Shown piece after piece: positions 7,477 through 14,990 of a DNA stretch of 64,000 nucleotides; the stretch's first letter is position 1; the number at the start of each line of letters is the position of its first letter. The notes beneath the pieces were generated by a model, which had not been told where the DNA came from, searched no databases, and worked only from the letters and a program-made list of their open reading frames with translations. Source of the stretch: Sphingoaurantiacus capsulatus (GTDB taxonomy: Bacteria; Pseudomonadota; Alphaproteobacteria; Sphingomonadales; Sphingomonadaceae); assembly GCF_042648405.1 (NCBI RefSeq), contig NZ_JBHRXV010000011.1, positions 124,001 to 188,000 of the forward strand. The letters run 5' to 3'. A program made the position numbers and the translations under genes.

Positions 7477-9063
7477 ATGGCAAGCGTACAGCCGGCGCAG
7501 GGCGTCGGCATCGATCCGAAACGCGACCGACTGGTCATCACCGCCTCGTCGCTCGGCACCGTGTTCGAATGGTACGACTTCTTCCTCTACGGCATCCTCG
7601 CCGCGCTGATCGGCAAGCTGTTCTTCCCGTCGGACAATCCCACCGCCGCGCTGCTCGCCTCGCTCGCCGCCTTCGGCGCGGGCTTCGGCGTGCGGCCGCT
7701 GGGCGCGCTGGTCTTCGGCTATTTCGGCGACCGCATCGGGCGCAAATACACCTTCCTCGTCACCATCACCCTGATGGGCGGCGCCACCGCGGCGATCGGG
7801 CTGCTGCCGACCTATGCCGACGCCGGCCTGTGGGCGCCGGCGCTGCTGCTCGGCCTGCGGCTGCTGCAGGGCCTCGCGCTCGGCGGCGAGTACGGCGGCG
7901 CGGCGATCTACGTCGGTGAGCATGCGCCGAAGCACAAGCGCGGCCAGTATACCAGCTGGATCCAGATCTCGGTGGTCGGCGGCTTCCTGCTCTGCCTCGT
8001 CATGGTGCTGCTGGTGCGCGGGTCGATGACCACCGCGCAGTTCGAGGCCTGGGGCTGGCGCATCCCGTTCCTCGCCTCGCTGATCATGCTGGCGATCTCG
8101 CTCTACATTCGCCTGAAACTGTCCGAGAGCCCGGTGTTCCAGGCGATGAAGGCGGCGGGCACCACCTCGAAGAATCCGATCGCCGACAGCTTCAAGCCCG
8201 GCAATTACCAGAATTTGTTCGTGGCGCTGTTCGGCGTCGCCGCCGGCCTGACGGTGATCTACTATACGTCGCAGTTCGGCACGCTCTACTTCCTCACCGG
8301 CACCGCCCGCGTCGCGGAGATGGAGGCGCTGCTTTATCTGGCGGTCGGCGCGCTGCTCGCGGCGCCGCTATACGTGTTTTTCGGCTGGCTGTCCGATCGC
8401 TGGGGCCGCAAGAAGCTGCTGCTCGCCGGCTATGCGCTGTCGATGCTGCTGGTGTTCCCGCTGTTCCGCCTGATGGGCGACGGCGCCAACCCGGCGCTGT
8501 CGCGCGCCACCGCTGAATCGCCGGTGCGCATCGAGATGCCGGCCTGTGATTTCAGCGTCTTTTCAAAGTCGCACGACACCGAGTGCGCCAAGGCGCTCAA
8601 CCTGCTGACCAAGCGCGGCATCAGCTACACCAAGGTCGAGGCGCCGGCAGTGGCGCTAACCGTCGGCGGGCAGCGCATCGAGGGCTTCGACGACAAGGCC
8701 TATCTCGCCGCGCTCGAGCGTGCGGGCTACCCCGACAAGGCCGACCCGGCCGAGAAGCAGCCGTGGAAGATCATCCTCGGCGTCGCGGTAATGGTGGCGC
8801 TGTCGGCGATGACCTACGGGCAGGTCGCCGCCATCCTCGTCGAGCTGTTCCCGGCCCGGGTGCGCTACACCTCGCTGTCGATCCCCTATCACATCGGCAC
8901 TGGCTATTTCGGCGGCTTCCTGCCGTTCATCCAGCAGTACATCGTGGTGCAAACCGGCGATGCCTATTCGGGCCTCTGGTACACGGTCGGCGTGGTCGCG
9001 ATGGCCTTCGTCGTCACGCTGTTCTGGCTGCCCGAAACAAGGGATCGCGAGATTACTGATTAG
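7477..9063 (+). CDS. MFS transporter, metabolite:H+ symporter family with periplasmic insert
   Basis: A 528-residue major facilitator of the metabolite:H+ symporter group (ShiA/ProP/KgtP-like). It has 12 predicted transmembrane helices, the early TVFEWYDFFLYG signature of this group, and the loop 2-3 motif GYFGDRIGRKY. Between the C-terminal helices, at about residues 345-428, is a soluble insert with two cysteines (PACDF, TECAK) and a run resembling a small thioredoxin-like fold. ATG 7477 was preferred over 7438 because GGAGGG lies just upstream. It sits 9 bp before a CoA-transferase gene, suggesting uptake of an organic acid that is then activated. The substrate cannot be read from sequence. 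Confidence 0.88.
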   Translation: MASVQPAQGVGIDPKRDRLVITASSLGTVFEWYDFFLYGILAALIGKLFFPSDNPTAALLASLAAFGAGFGVRPLGALVFGYFGDRIGRKYTFLVTITLMGGATAAIGLLPTYADAGLWAPALLLGLRLLQGLALGGEYGGAAIYVGEHAPKHKRGQYTSWIQISVVGGFLLCLVMVLLVRGSMTTAQFEAWGWRIPFLASLIMLAISLYIRLKLSESPVFQAMKAAGTTSKNPIADSFKPGNYQNLFVALFGVAAGLTVIYYTSQFGTLYFLTGTARVAEMEALLYLAVGALLAAPLYVFFGWLSDRWGRKKLLLAGYALSMLLVFPLFRLMGDGANPALSRATAESPVRIEMPACDFSVFSKSHDTECAKALNLLTKRGISYTKVEAPAVALTVGGQRIEGFDDKAYLAALERAGYPDKADPAEKQPWKIILGVAVMVALSAMTYGQVAAILVELFPARVRYTSLSIPYHIGTGYFGGFLPFIQQYIVVQTGDAYSGLWYTVGVVAMAFVVTLFWLPETRDREITD

Positions 9064-9072
9064 GAGCCGTTC

Positions 9073-10227
9073 ATGCCCGGACCACTTGCTGGCGTTCGCA
9101 TCGTCGATCTCAGCCAGGTGGTCTCGGGGCCGATGGCGGCGGGGTGGCTGGCCGATCAGGGCGCCGACGTCATCAAGATCGAGCCGCCGCACGGCGACCC
9201 GGTGCGCGCGCTCGGCCCCGCGAAGGGTGATCTCGCCTCGGCCTATATCCAGATCAACCGCGGCAAGCGGCAGGTCGCGCTCGACCTGAAGCAGGACGAC
9301 GCCAAGGCGGCGCTCGGGCGACTGATCGCCGAGGCCGATGTGCTGGTCGAGAATTTCCGCCCCGGCGTAATGGACAAACTCGGCTTCGGTTATGCGGCGG
9401 CGCGCCGGCTCAACCCGCGGCTGATCTATTGCTCGATCACCGGCTATGGCGCCGACGGGCCGTATGCCGGCCTGCGCGCCTATGACCCGATGATCCAGGC
9501 GACCGCCGGCATCGCCGCGACGCAGCTCGACAAGGAAGGCCAGCCGCAGCTGATCCAGACCCTGGTGATCGACAAGGTGACGGCGCTGACCGCCGCGCAG
9601 GCGATCACCGCGGCGCTCTATGCGCGCGAGAAGAGCGGCGAGGGGCAGCGGGTGGAGCTGTCGATGCTCGACACCGCGCTCGCCTTCAACTGGCCGGAAG
9701 GCATGTTCAACCATGGCTTCGCCGACGACCCGCCCAAGCTGCAGCCGCCCTATGGCCGCTATACGCGGCTGTGGACGACCAAGGACGGGCGCAAGGTGGT
9801 GATCTCCAGCTTCCAGGAGCATGAGTTCCCCGCGTTGTGCGACGCGCTGCGCCGCCCCGACCTGAAGACAGACGAACGGTTCAACAGCGGCCGGGCGCGG
9901 GCAAAGAATATCGCCCGATGGGGGCCGACGCTGAGTGCGGCGCTGGCGGCGCTGACCGCCGACGAATTCATGGCGGGGTGCCAGCAGTTCGGGACCGGCG
10001 GCGCGGTGATCCTGACGCTCGACGAGGTAGTGGCGCACCCGCAGGTCGCCCACAATCGGGCGATCGTTAGCGTCGATCACGGGGAACTCGGCCGGGTGAA
10101 CACCGCGCGCCATCCGATCCGCTTCAGCCACACGAAAGTGGCCGACCCGAAGCGGGCCGGCCACCGGGGCGAACACACCGACAGCGTGCTCGCCGATCTT
10201 CCGAAGGGCTGGCCAGCGGCGGACTAG
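9073..10227 (+). CDS. CaiB/BaiF family (class III) CoA-transferase
   Basis: A 384-residue class III CoA-transferase. It starts PLAGVRIVDLSQVVSGPMAA, typical of the family, and contains LVENFRPGVMDKLG, ITGYGADGPYA and the catalytic aspartate D200 in ELSMLDTALAF, which forms the acyl-enzyme anhydride. These enzymes move CoA between carboxylic acids (formyl/oxalyl-CoA, carnitine, (R)-benzylsuccinate, mesaconyl-CoA and others). The gene lies 9 bp after the MFS symporter, so the two probably form an uptake-and-activation pair. The actual acid is unknown. Confidence 0.92.
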   Translation: MPGPLAGVRIVDLSQVVSGPMAAGWLADQGADVIKIEPPHGDPVRALGPAKGDLASAYIQINRGKRQVALDLKQDDAKAALGRLIAEADVLVENFRPGVMDKLGFGYAAARRLNPRLIYCSITGYGADGPYAGLRAYDPMIQATAGIAATQLDKEGQPQLIQTLVIDKVTALTAAQAITAALYAREKSGEGQRVELSMLDTALAFNWPEGMFNHGFADDPPKLQPPYGRYTRLWTTKDGRKVVISSFQEHEFPALCDALRRPDLKTDERFNSGRARAKNIARWGPTLSAALAALTADEFMAGCQQFGTGGAVILTLDEVVAHPQVAHNRAIVSVDHGELGRVNTARHPIRFSHTKVADPKRAGHRGEHTDSVLADLPKGWPAAD

Positions 10228-10245
10228 CCGCCGCCGACCGGTGCC

Positions 10246-11076
10246 TTAGCGTACCACCGCGACCTGACGGTCGAGCTGCTGACCGATCATGGTCAGCTCG
10301 ACGCGGCGGTTGGCCTGACGGCCGGCGGCGTTGACGTTGGTCGCGACCGGGTTGGTCTCGCCATGGCCGACCGCCTGAATGCGGGCCGCGTCGACACCGG
10401 CGGTGACCAGCGCGCTGCGCACCGCGCCGGCGCGCGCCTTCGACAGCTGCAGGTTCATCGCGTCGCTGCCGACCGAGTCGGTGTGGCCGTCGATGCGCAC
10501 CTTCACCTCGGGCGAGGCATTCAGGTAGGTCACCAGCGGCTGCAGGCGGGCGGTGGCGCCCGGACGCAGCGTGGCCTTGCCGGTCTCGAAGATCACATCC
10601 TGCAGCACGAGCTGCGCACCGAGCGCCGTCTGGCGGAGCTGATAGTCGCGAAGCTGGGTGCGCAGATTGTTGGCCTGCGCCTTGGCGGCGCTAGCCTCGC
10701 GCTCGGCCGCGGCGGCGCGCGCCTGGGCGTCGGCGACCTCGGTCACCTGCTGCGTGTTCGCGTCGGCGACCTGATCCTTCAGCGCCGCGGTGCGGGCGCG
10801 GACCTTGGCGGTCTCGACCAGCGCGTCGATGCGGTTGAGGATGTTTCGCGAATCCTTCGCATCGTCATTGTCGAGGTTGGTGCGCAGGTCGGCGATGGCG
10901 CGATCGGCCTCGTCGAGCTGCGCGCCGCCGTAGCGGGCCACGTTCGCGTCACCCTTGGCGGCGAAGATCTTTGCCTGCGCCTGCTCGATGATGATGCGGT
11001 CTTCCTTGTCGGCGAGCGCCGGAGCGCTGATCGCCATCGTCGCCGCCGTGGCGGCGAGCCAGAACTTGCGGTTCAT
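10246..11076 (-). CDS. OmpA-family protein with N-terminal DUF4398-like region
   Basis: A 276-residue exported protein with a signal peptide (MNRKFWLAATAATMAISAPALA), a long alpha-helical, probably coiled-coil middle (about 23-150, alanine and glutamate rich) and a C-terminal OmpA peptidoglycan-binding domain (about 160-265). The latter has IDGHTDSVGSD, with the aspartate that binds diaminopimelate, and RQANRRVELTM with the conserved arginine. There is no beta-barrel, so it is a periplasmic or membrane-anchored linker to peptidoglycan. It is the second gene of a pair with a DUF4398 protein, 12 bp apart; the two helical regions are related and may pair. Confidence 0.9.
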   Translation of the reverse strand: MNRKFWLAATAATMAISAPALADKEDRIIIEQAQAKIFAAKGDANVARYGGAQLDEADRAIADLRTNLDNDDAKDSRNILNRIDALVETAKVRARTAALKDQVADANTQQVTEVADAQARAAAAEREASAAKAQANNLRTQLRDYQLRQTALGAQLVLQDVIFETGKATLRPGATARLQPLVTYLNASPEVKVRIDGHTDSVGSDAMNLQLSKARAGAVRSALVTAGVDAARIQAVGHGETNPVATNVNAAGRQANRRVELTMIGQQLDRQVAVVR

Positions 11077-11088
11077 GATCTCTCTCCC

Positions 11089-11424
11089 TTAGCGCGCGGC
11101 AGTCTTGAGCTGCGCCTCGACGGCTTCGAACTCGGCGGTGGCGAGCGCCAGATCCGCATAGGCCGAAGCCTCCTTCGAGGCGTGATACGAGCGCTTCTCG
11201 TTATCCTTGTCCCACTCGCGCTCGGCGATCTCGAACGAGGCGCGGGCGCGCTGCAGGATTTCATTGGCGCGCTCGGCGGCGCCGCCGTTCGAGGCGGATT
11301 CGATCTTGGCGCGCGCCTCGGCGAGCGCCGAGCGGGCTTCATTGTCGCCGAGGTCGGCCATCGCCGCGGTCGGCAGGATGGCGATCGCCGCAGCGACCGC
11401 CCAGGGGGTCAGGTTACGCAACAT
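11089..11424 (-). CDS. DUF4398 domain-containing exported protein
   Basis: A 111-residue protein with a signal peptide (MLRNLTPWAVAAAIAILPTA, ending AMA) followed by one long helical DUF4398 region, in which pairs of helices repeat an ALAEAR-type pattern. The family occurs beside OmpA-domain proteins in Gram-negative envelopes, as here. ATG 11424 was chosen because it gives a clean signal peptide and a GGAGG site precedes it; longer frames have no such start. Function is unknown, perhaps envelope architecture. Confidence 0.85.
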   Translation of the reverse strand: MLRNLTPWAVAAAIAILPTAAMADLGDNEARSALAEARAKIESASNGGAAERANEILQRARASFEIAEREWDKDNEKRSYHASKEASAYADLALATAEFEAVEAQLKTAAR

Positions 11425-11590
11425 ACTCTTTTCCTCCACGGGGTGTTGGAACGGGGCGGCTAACGGACGCCCGGCGCCATCGTTGCAGCTTTTGCGGCCA
11501 GCCGAGTGCCTGCGCCGACGAAAGAAGTGCGGAGCCAAATGGGGTAGCCGACCGTTGGCTGCGGGTTCATTTTCGCGAAAGGAAACGGCC

Positions 11591-12019
11591 ATGTTCGGCA
11601 AGAAGAAGATCGAGACGCTGAAGGACCTCGCCGACCGCATGGCGGACATCGACATCGCCATCCTGTCGACCCGCGCGGCGAACGGCGCCATCGCCGGCCG
11701 CCCGATGAGCAACAACGGCGACGTCGAGTACGATGGCGACTCCTATTATTTCGCGCTGGACAGCACCAACACCGTCGCCGACATCGCCCGCGACCCGCAG
11801 GTCGGCCTCGGCTTCCAGGGCAAGCACTGGTTCTACGTCGCCGTCGAGGGCCGCGCCGAACTGATCCGCGACAAGGCGCAGTTCGAGGAGCATTGGGCGA
11901 AGGACCTCGAAATGTGGTTCGAGGACGGGGTGGACACGCCGGGCCTCGTGCTGATCCACGTCCACGCCGAGCGCATCCATTGGTGGGACAAGGGCGACGA
12001 GGGCGAGATCAAGCCGTAA
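11591..12019 (+). CDS. Pyridoxamine 5'-phosphate oxidase-family protein (general stress protein 26-like)
   Basis: A 142-residue split-barrel flavin-binding fold protein. It contains the family pattern IAILSTRAANGAIAGRPMSN, then YYFALDSTNTVADIARDPQVGLGF and a WFYVAVEGRAELI strand, and resembles general stress protein 26 and other FMN-binding PNPOx-like proteins. It is too short to be a true PdxH. An AAAGGAAA ribosome site precedes ATG 11591. Likely a cytosolic flavin or haem-linked stress protein; no specific reaction can be assigned. Confidence 0.85.
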   Translation: MFGKKKIETLKDLADRMADIDIAILSTRAANGAIAGRPMSNNGDVEYDGDSYYFALDSTNTVADIARDPQVGLGFQGKHWFYVAVEGRAELIRDKAQFEEHWAKDLEMWFEDGVDTPGLVLIHVHAERIHWWDKGDEGEIKP

Positions 12020-12040
12020 CGCACCGATCTCTCTATTCTC

Positions 12041-12070
12041 CCGTCATTCCGGCCTTCGCCGGGATGACGG
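12041..12070. repeat. Short palindromic intergenic repeat (CGTCAT-CCGGC family)
   Basis: CCGTCATTCCGGC and GCCGGGATGACGG pair with one mismatch around CTTC. Related hairpins occur at 17376-17442 and 23916-23943, so this belongs to a dispersed REP-like family. Confidence 0.7.
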
Positions 12071-12127
12071 TCGGGAGGCGTGCGGCAAGGGGTTGAACAG
12101 CGGCGGCCCGGGCGCGATGGTCTGTTC

Positions 12128-12877
12128 ATGACCGACCAGACGCTGTTCGATGCCCCCGCCACGCCTCCCGAGCCCGACGCCGGCAGCGTGAAGCTGCATC
12201 CCTCCTGGCGCGCGCCGCTGCAGGGCGAGTTCGACAGCGACTATATGAAGGCGCTGCGGGCCTATCTGGTCGCCGAAAAGGAGGCTGGCCGGCGCATCTT
12301 CCCCAAGGGCAGCGAGTGGTTTCGCGCGCTTGATCTGACGCCGCTCAGTGAGGTGCGCGTCGTCATCCTCGGGCAGGACCCCTATCATGGCGAGGGGCAG
12401 GCGCACGGCCTGTGCTTCTCGGTAAAGCCGGGGGTGCGTACCCCGCCGAGCCTCGTCAACATCTACAAGGAGCTGAAGACCGACCTCGGCATCGCGCCCG
12501 CCCGCCACGGCTTCCTCGAGCCTTGGGCGGCGCAGGGCGTGCTGCTGCTCAACGCGGTACTCACCGTGCGCATGGCGCAGGCGGCATCGCATCAAGGGCA
12601 GGGGTGGGAGCGGTTCACCGACGCGGTGATCCGGCTGGTCAACGCCAAGCCCGAGCCGGTGGTGTTCATGCTGTGGGGCAGCTACGCGCAGAAAAAGGCG
12701 GCATTCGTCGACAGCATCGACAAGGGCGGGCGACATCTGGTGCTGAAGGCGCCCCATCCGTCGCCGCTTTCCGCCTACAGCGGCTTCTTCGGCTGCCGGC
12801 ATTTCTCGAAGGCCAACGCGTTCCTCGAAGCGAACGGGCAGAAGCCGATAGACTGGGCGTTGCCGGCCTGCGCCTAG
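12128..12877 (+). CDS. ung: Uracil-DNA glycosylase (family 1)
   Basis: A 249-residue family 1 UDG, which removes uracil from DNA after cytosine deamination or dUMP misincorporation. The water-activating loop is GQDPYH at 82-87 with catalytic D84; the leucine-intercalation/His loop is HPSPLSAYSGFFGCRHFSKA. Intermediate motifs AHGLCFSV (uracil-pocket Phe) and LLLNAVLTVR are present. ATG 12128 was selected over 12080 because it follows the repeat-rich leader and gives the usual N-terminal length. It ends 4 bp into the convergent merR-type gene. Confidence 0.96.
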   Translation: MTDQTLFDAPATPPEPDAGSVKLHPSWRAPLQGEFDSDYMKALRAYLVAEKEAGRRIFPKGSEWFRALDLTPLSEVRVVILGQDPYHGEGQAHGLCFSVKPGVRTPPSLVNIYKELKTDLGIAPARHGFLEPWAAQGVLLLNAVLTVRMAQAASHQGQGWERFTDAVIRLVNAKPEPVVFMLWGSYAQKKAAFVDSIDKGGRHLVLKAPHPSPLSAYSGFFGCRHFSKANAFLEANGQKPIDWALPACA

Positions 12878-13263
12878 GCAGGATCGAAGGCGCCGAGGAT
12901 CGGGCAGGGGCCGCGCGTTCCCGCCGCGCAGCTTTCCGCAAGCGTTGCCAGCGCGGTGCGCGCCGTGGTCAGCTCGGCGATCTTGGCGTCGAGCGCGGCA
13001 AGCCGCTCGGTGGCCAGTGCGCGGACCCGCGTCCGGTCATGCGTGGCATCGAGCGCCAGCAGCTCGCCGGCTACCTCAAGCGTGAACCCCGCAGCCTGCG
13101 CGCGCCGGATGAACAGGAGGCGACGGAGCGTGTTGCCGTCGTAGCGGCGGATGCCGCCGTCACGCGATGGCACCGGCAGCAGCCCGCGTCGTTGATAATA
13201 GCGCACCGTCTCGACGCCGACCTCCGCGGCGGCCGCCAGCCGCGCGATGCTCATGTCGGGCAT
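12874..13263 (-). CDS. MerR-family regulator, MerR-like but lacking one metal cysteine
   Basis: A 129-residue MerR-family activator. The winged helix-turn-helix (IARLAAAAEVGVETVRYYQR) and RRYDGNTLRRLLFIRRA are typical, followed by the dimer helix. The C-terminus ESCAAGTRGPCPIL has cysteines C112 and C120 where mercury-sensing MerR has C117 and C126, but the position of MerR C82 is an aspartate (D76 in ATHDRT). It therefore probably senses something other than Hg(II), such as a thiol state or another soft metal. It is divergent from the glutaredoxin-MauE gene and overlaps ung at its 3' end. Start ATG 13263 abuts the promoter dyad. Confidence 0.86.
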   Translation of the reverse strand: MPDMSIARLAAAAEVGVETVRYYQRRGLLPVPSRDGGIRRYDGNTLRRLLFIRRAQAAGFTLEVAGELLALDATHDRTRVRALATERLAALDAKIAELTTARTALATLAESCAAGTRGPCPILGAFDPA

Positions 13264-13266
13264 GGC

Positions 13267-13298
13267 TTGACTCCGTACTATGGTACGGACCCCATATG
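13267..13298 (+). promoter_or_regulatory. MerR-type operator/promoter with long spacer and central dyad
   Basis: A -35 TTGACT (13267-13272) and a -10-like CATATG (13293-13298) are separated by 20 bp instead of 17. The spacer contains CCGTAC-TATG-GTACGG, a perfect 6-bp inverted repeat. A 19-20-bp spacer with a central dyad is the hallmark of MerR-activated promoters, and it faces the glutaredoxin-MauE gene. Confidence 0.8.
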
Positions 13299-13333
13299 TA
13301 GCGGGCGCCCTTCTGCGGCAATGGAGAATCCCG

Positions 13334-14077
13334 ATGACGACGCCCGCCGGCCCGACCGCCACCCTCTACCGGATGGTGATGCCCGACCATGTCTGCCCCT
13401 ATGGGTTGAAGGCGAAATATCTGCTCGAACGCCATGGCTACCAGGTCGACGACCGCTGGCTGGCCACGCGCGCGGAGACCGAGGGGTTCAAGGCGGAGCA
13501 TGGCGTGCAGACGACGCCGCAAGTGTTCATCGACGGTGCGCGCATTGGCGGGCATGACGATCTGCGCCGTTTCCTGGGCAAGCCGCTGCCCGACCCGAAG
13601 GCGACGAGCTATCGCCCGGTCGTCGCCCTGTTCGGCATGACCGCGGCGATGGCGCTGGCGGCCAGTCAGGCGGTGCATGGCACGCCGCTGACCGTGCATG
13701 CCGCCGAATGGTTCATCGCGTTCAGCATGTGCGTGCTGGCGCTGTTGAAGCTGCAAAATGTCGAGACCTTCTCGACGATGTTTCTCAACTACGATCTGCT
13801 TGCCCGCCGTTGGGTGCCCTATGCCTATGCCTATCCGTGGCTGGAAGGGCTGGCTGGCACGCTGATGGTGTCGGGCGCGCTGATGTGGCTGTCGATCCCG
13901 ATCGCGCTGACCATCGGCACGATCGGCGCCGTGTCGGTCGCAAAGGCGGTCTATGTGGACCGGCGCGAGCTGAAATGCGCGTGCGTCGGCGGCGACAGCA
14001 ACGTGCCGCTCGGTTTCGTGTCGCTCACCGAGAATCTGATGATGGTGGCAATGGCAGTGTGGATGCTGGCGCGCTAG
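13334..14077 (+). CDS. Glutaredoxin-MauE fusion membrane protein
   Basis: A 247-residue two-domain protein. Residues 1-80 are a glutaredoxin with active site C21-P-Y-G (single cysteine, monothiol type) and the cis-proline strand TTPQVFIDGARIGGHDDL. Residues about 95-245 form a four-helix membrane domain of the MauE/DoxX type, ending with ELKCACVGGDSNVPLG, whose CxC and FVSLTEN are typical of MauE-like redox-associated proteins. The fusion suggests reducing power is passed between cytosolic glutathione and a membrane or periplasmic thiol. It is controlled by the divergent MerR regulator through the dyad promoter. The physiological substrate is unknown. Confidence 0.85.
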   Translation: MTTPAGPTATLYRMVMPDHVCPYGLKAKYLLERHGYQVDDRWLATRAETEGFKAEHGVQTTPQVFIDGARIGGHDDLRRFLGKPLPDPKATSYRPVVALFGMTAAMALAASQAVHGTPLTVHAAEWFIAFSMCVLALLKLQNVETFSTMFLNYDLLARRWVPYAYAYPWLEGLAGTLMVSGALMWLSIPIALTIGTIGAVSVAKAVYVDRRELKCACVGGDSNVPLGFVSLTENLMMVAMAVWMLAR

Positions 14078-14108
14078 GCTCCGCGCTCATAGGCAGCGGA
14101 GGACCGAC

Positions 14109-14738
14109 ATGGACGGCGTGACGATCGTTGGGCATCCGATGATCCAGCACAAGGTGACCTTGCTGCGCGACAAGCACACCTCGGTGTCGCTGTTCCGGAG
14201 CCTGGTGCGCGAGATCGCGATGCTGCTCTGCTATGAGGTGACGCGCGAGCTGCCGACCACCACCATTCAGGTCGAGACGCCGCTGGCCGTCACCGACGCC
14301 ATCGAGATCGCCGGCAAGAAGCTCGTCATCGTGCCGATCCTGCGCGCCGGGCTCGCGCTCGCGGACGGCATGCTCGACCTGCTACCCTCGGCGCGCGTTG
14401 CCCATTTGGGCCTCTATCGCGACCATGAGACGCTTGAGGCGATCGAATATTATTTCAAGGCACCCGAGGACATCGCCGAGCGGCTGGTGATCGTCGTCGA
14501 CCCGATGCTGGCCACCGGCCACAGCGCCATCGCCGCCATCGACCGGCTGAAAGGGGCGGGGGTGACCAATCTGCGCTTCGTCTGCCTGCTGGCGGCACGG
14601 CCGGGCGCCGAGGCGCTGCGCGCCGCGCACCCCGACGTGCCGATCTGGGCGGCGGCGATGGACGAGAAGCTCAACGAGAAGGGCTATATCGTGCCGGGGC
14701 TGGGCGACGCGGGCGACCGGACGTTCGGCACCCGGTGA
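14109..14738 (+). CDS. upp: Uracil phosphoribosyltransferase
   Basis: A 209-residue UPRT that makes UMP from uracil and PRPP in pyrimidine salvage. It has HPMIQHKVTLLRDKHTS at the start, the PILRAGLALADGM segment and the PRPP loop VIVVDPMLATGHSA. The loop carries a histidine where E. coli has glycine (ATGGS). The C-terminal PGLGDAGDRTFGT contacts uracil. GGAGGA lies just upstream of ATG 14109. The only other visible pyrimidine gene nearby is the Fcy1-like deaminase at 18.3 kb, which could supply uracil. Confidence 0.96.
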   Translation: MDGVTIVGHPMIQHKVTLLRDKHTSVSLFRSLVREIAMLLCYEVTRELPTTTIQVETPLAVTDAIEIAGKKLVIVPILRAGLALADGMLDLLPSARVAHLGLYRDHETLEAIEYYFKAPEDIAERLVIVVDPMLATGHSAIAAIDRLKGAGVTNLRFVCLLAARPGAEALRAAHPDVPIWAAAMDEKLNEKGYIVPGLGDAGDRTFGTR

Positions 14739-14990
14739 GTCGTCGCGGGAAGCAGCCGGCTGACGCCTCACAATTGGCCGTGACAGCTATCCAATAAGCG
14801 TCAAATCGGATCGAGGCGGCGGCCAGATCGGCGCTGTCGATTGCGCAATCTCTCTCGGTAACGGCGCCAATCGAGCGCGTTGATCGATTTTGACTGTTAC
14901 TGTGACCGAGGAAGTTCGTTTGTCTCCCGTTCCGGCCGGCATCACCCTCATCGTCGCTCCTTGAGAGCCGACAATGTGAGGGAGAGGGAC

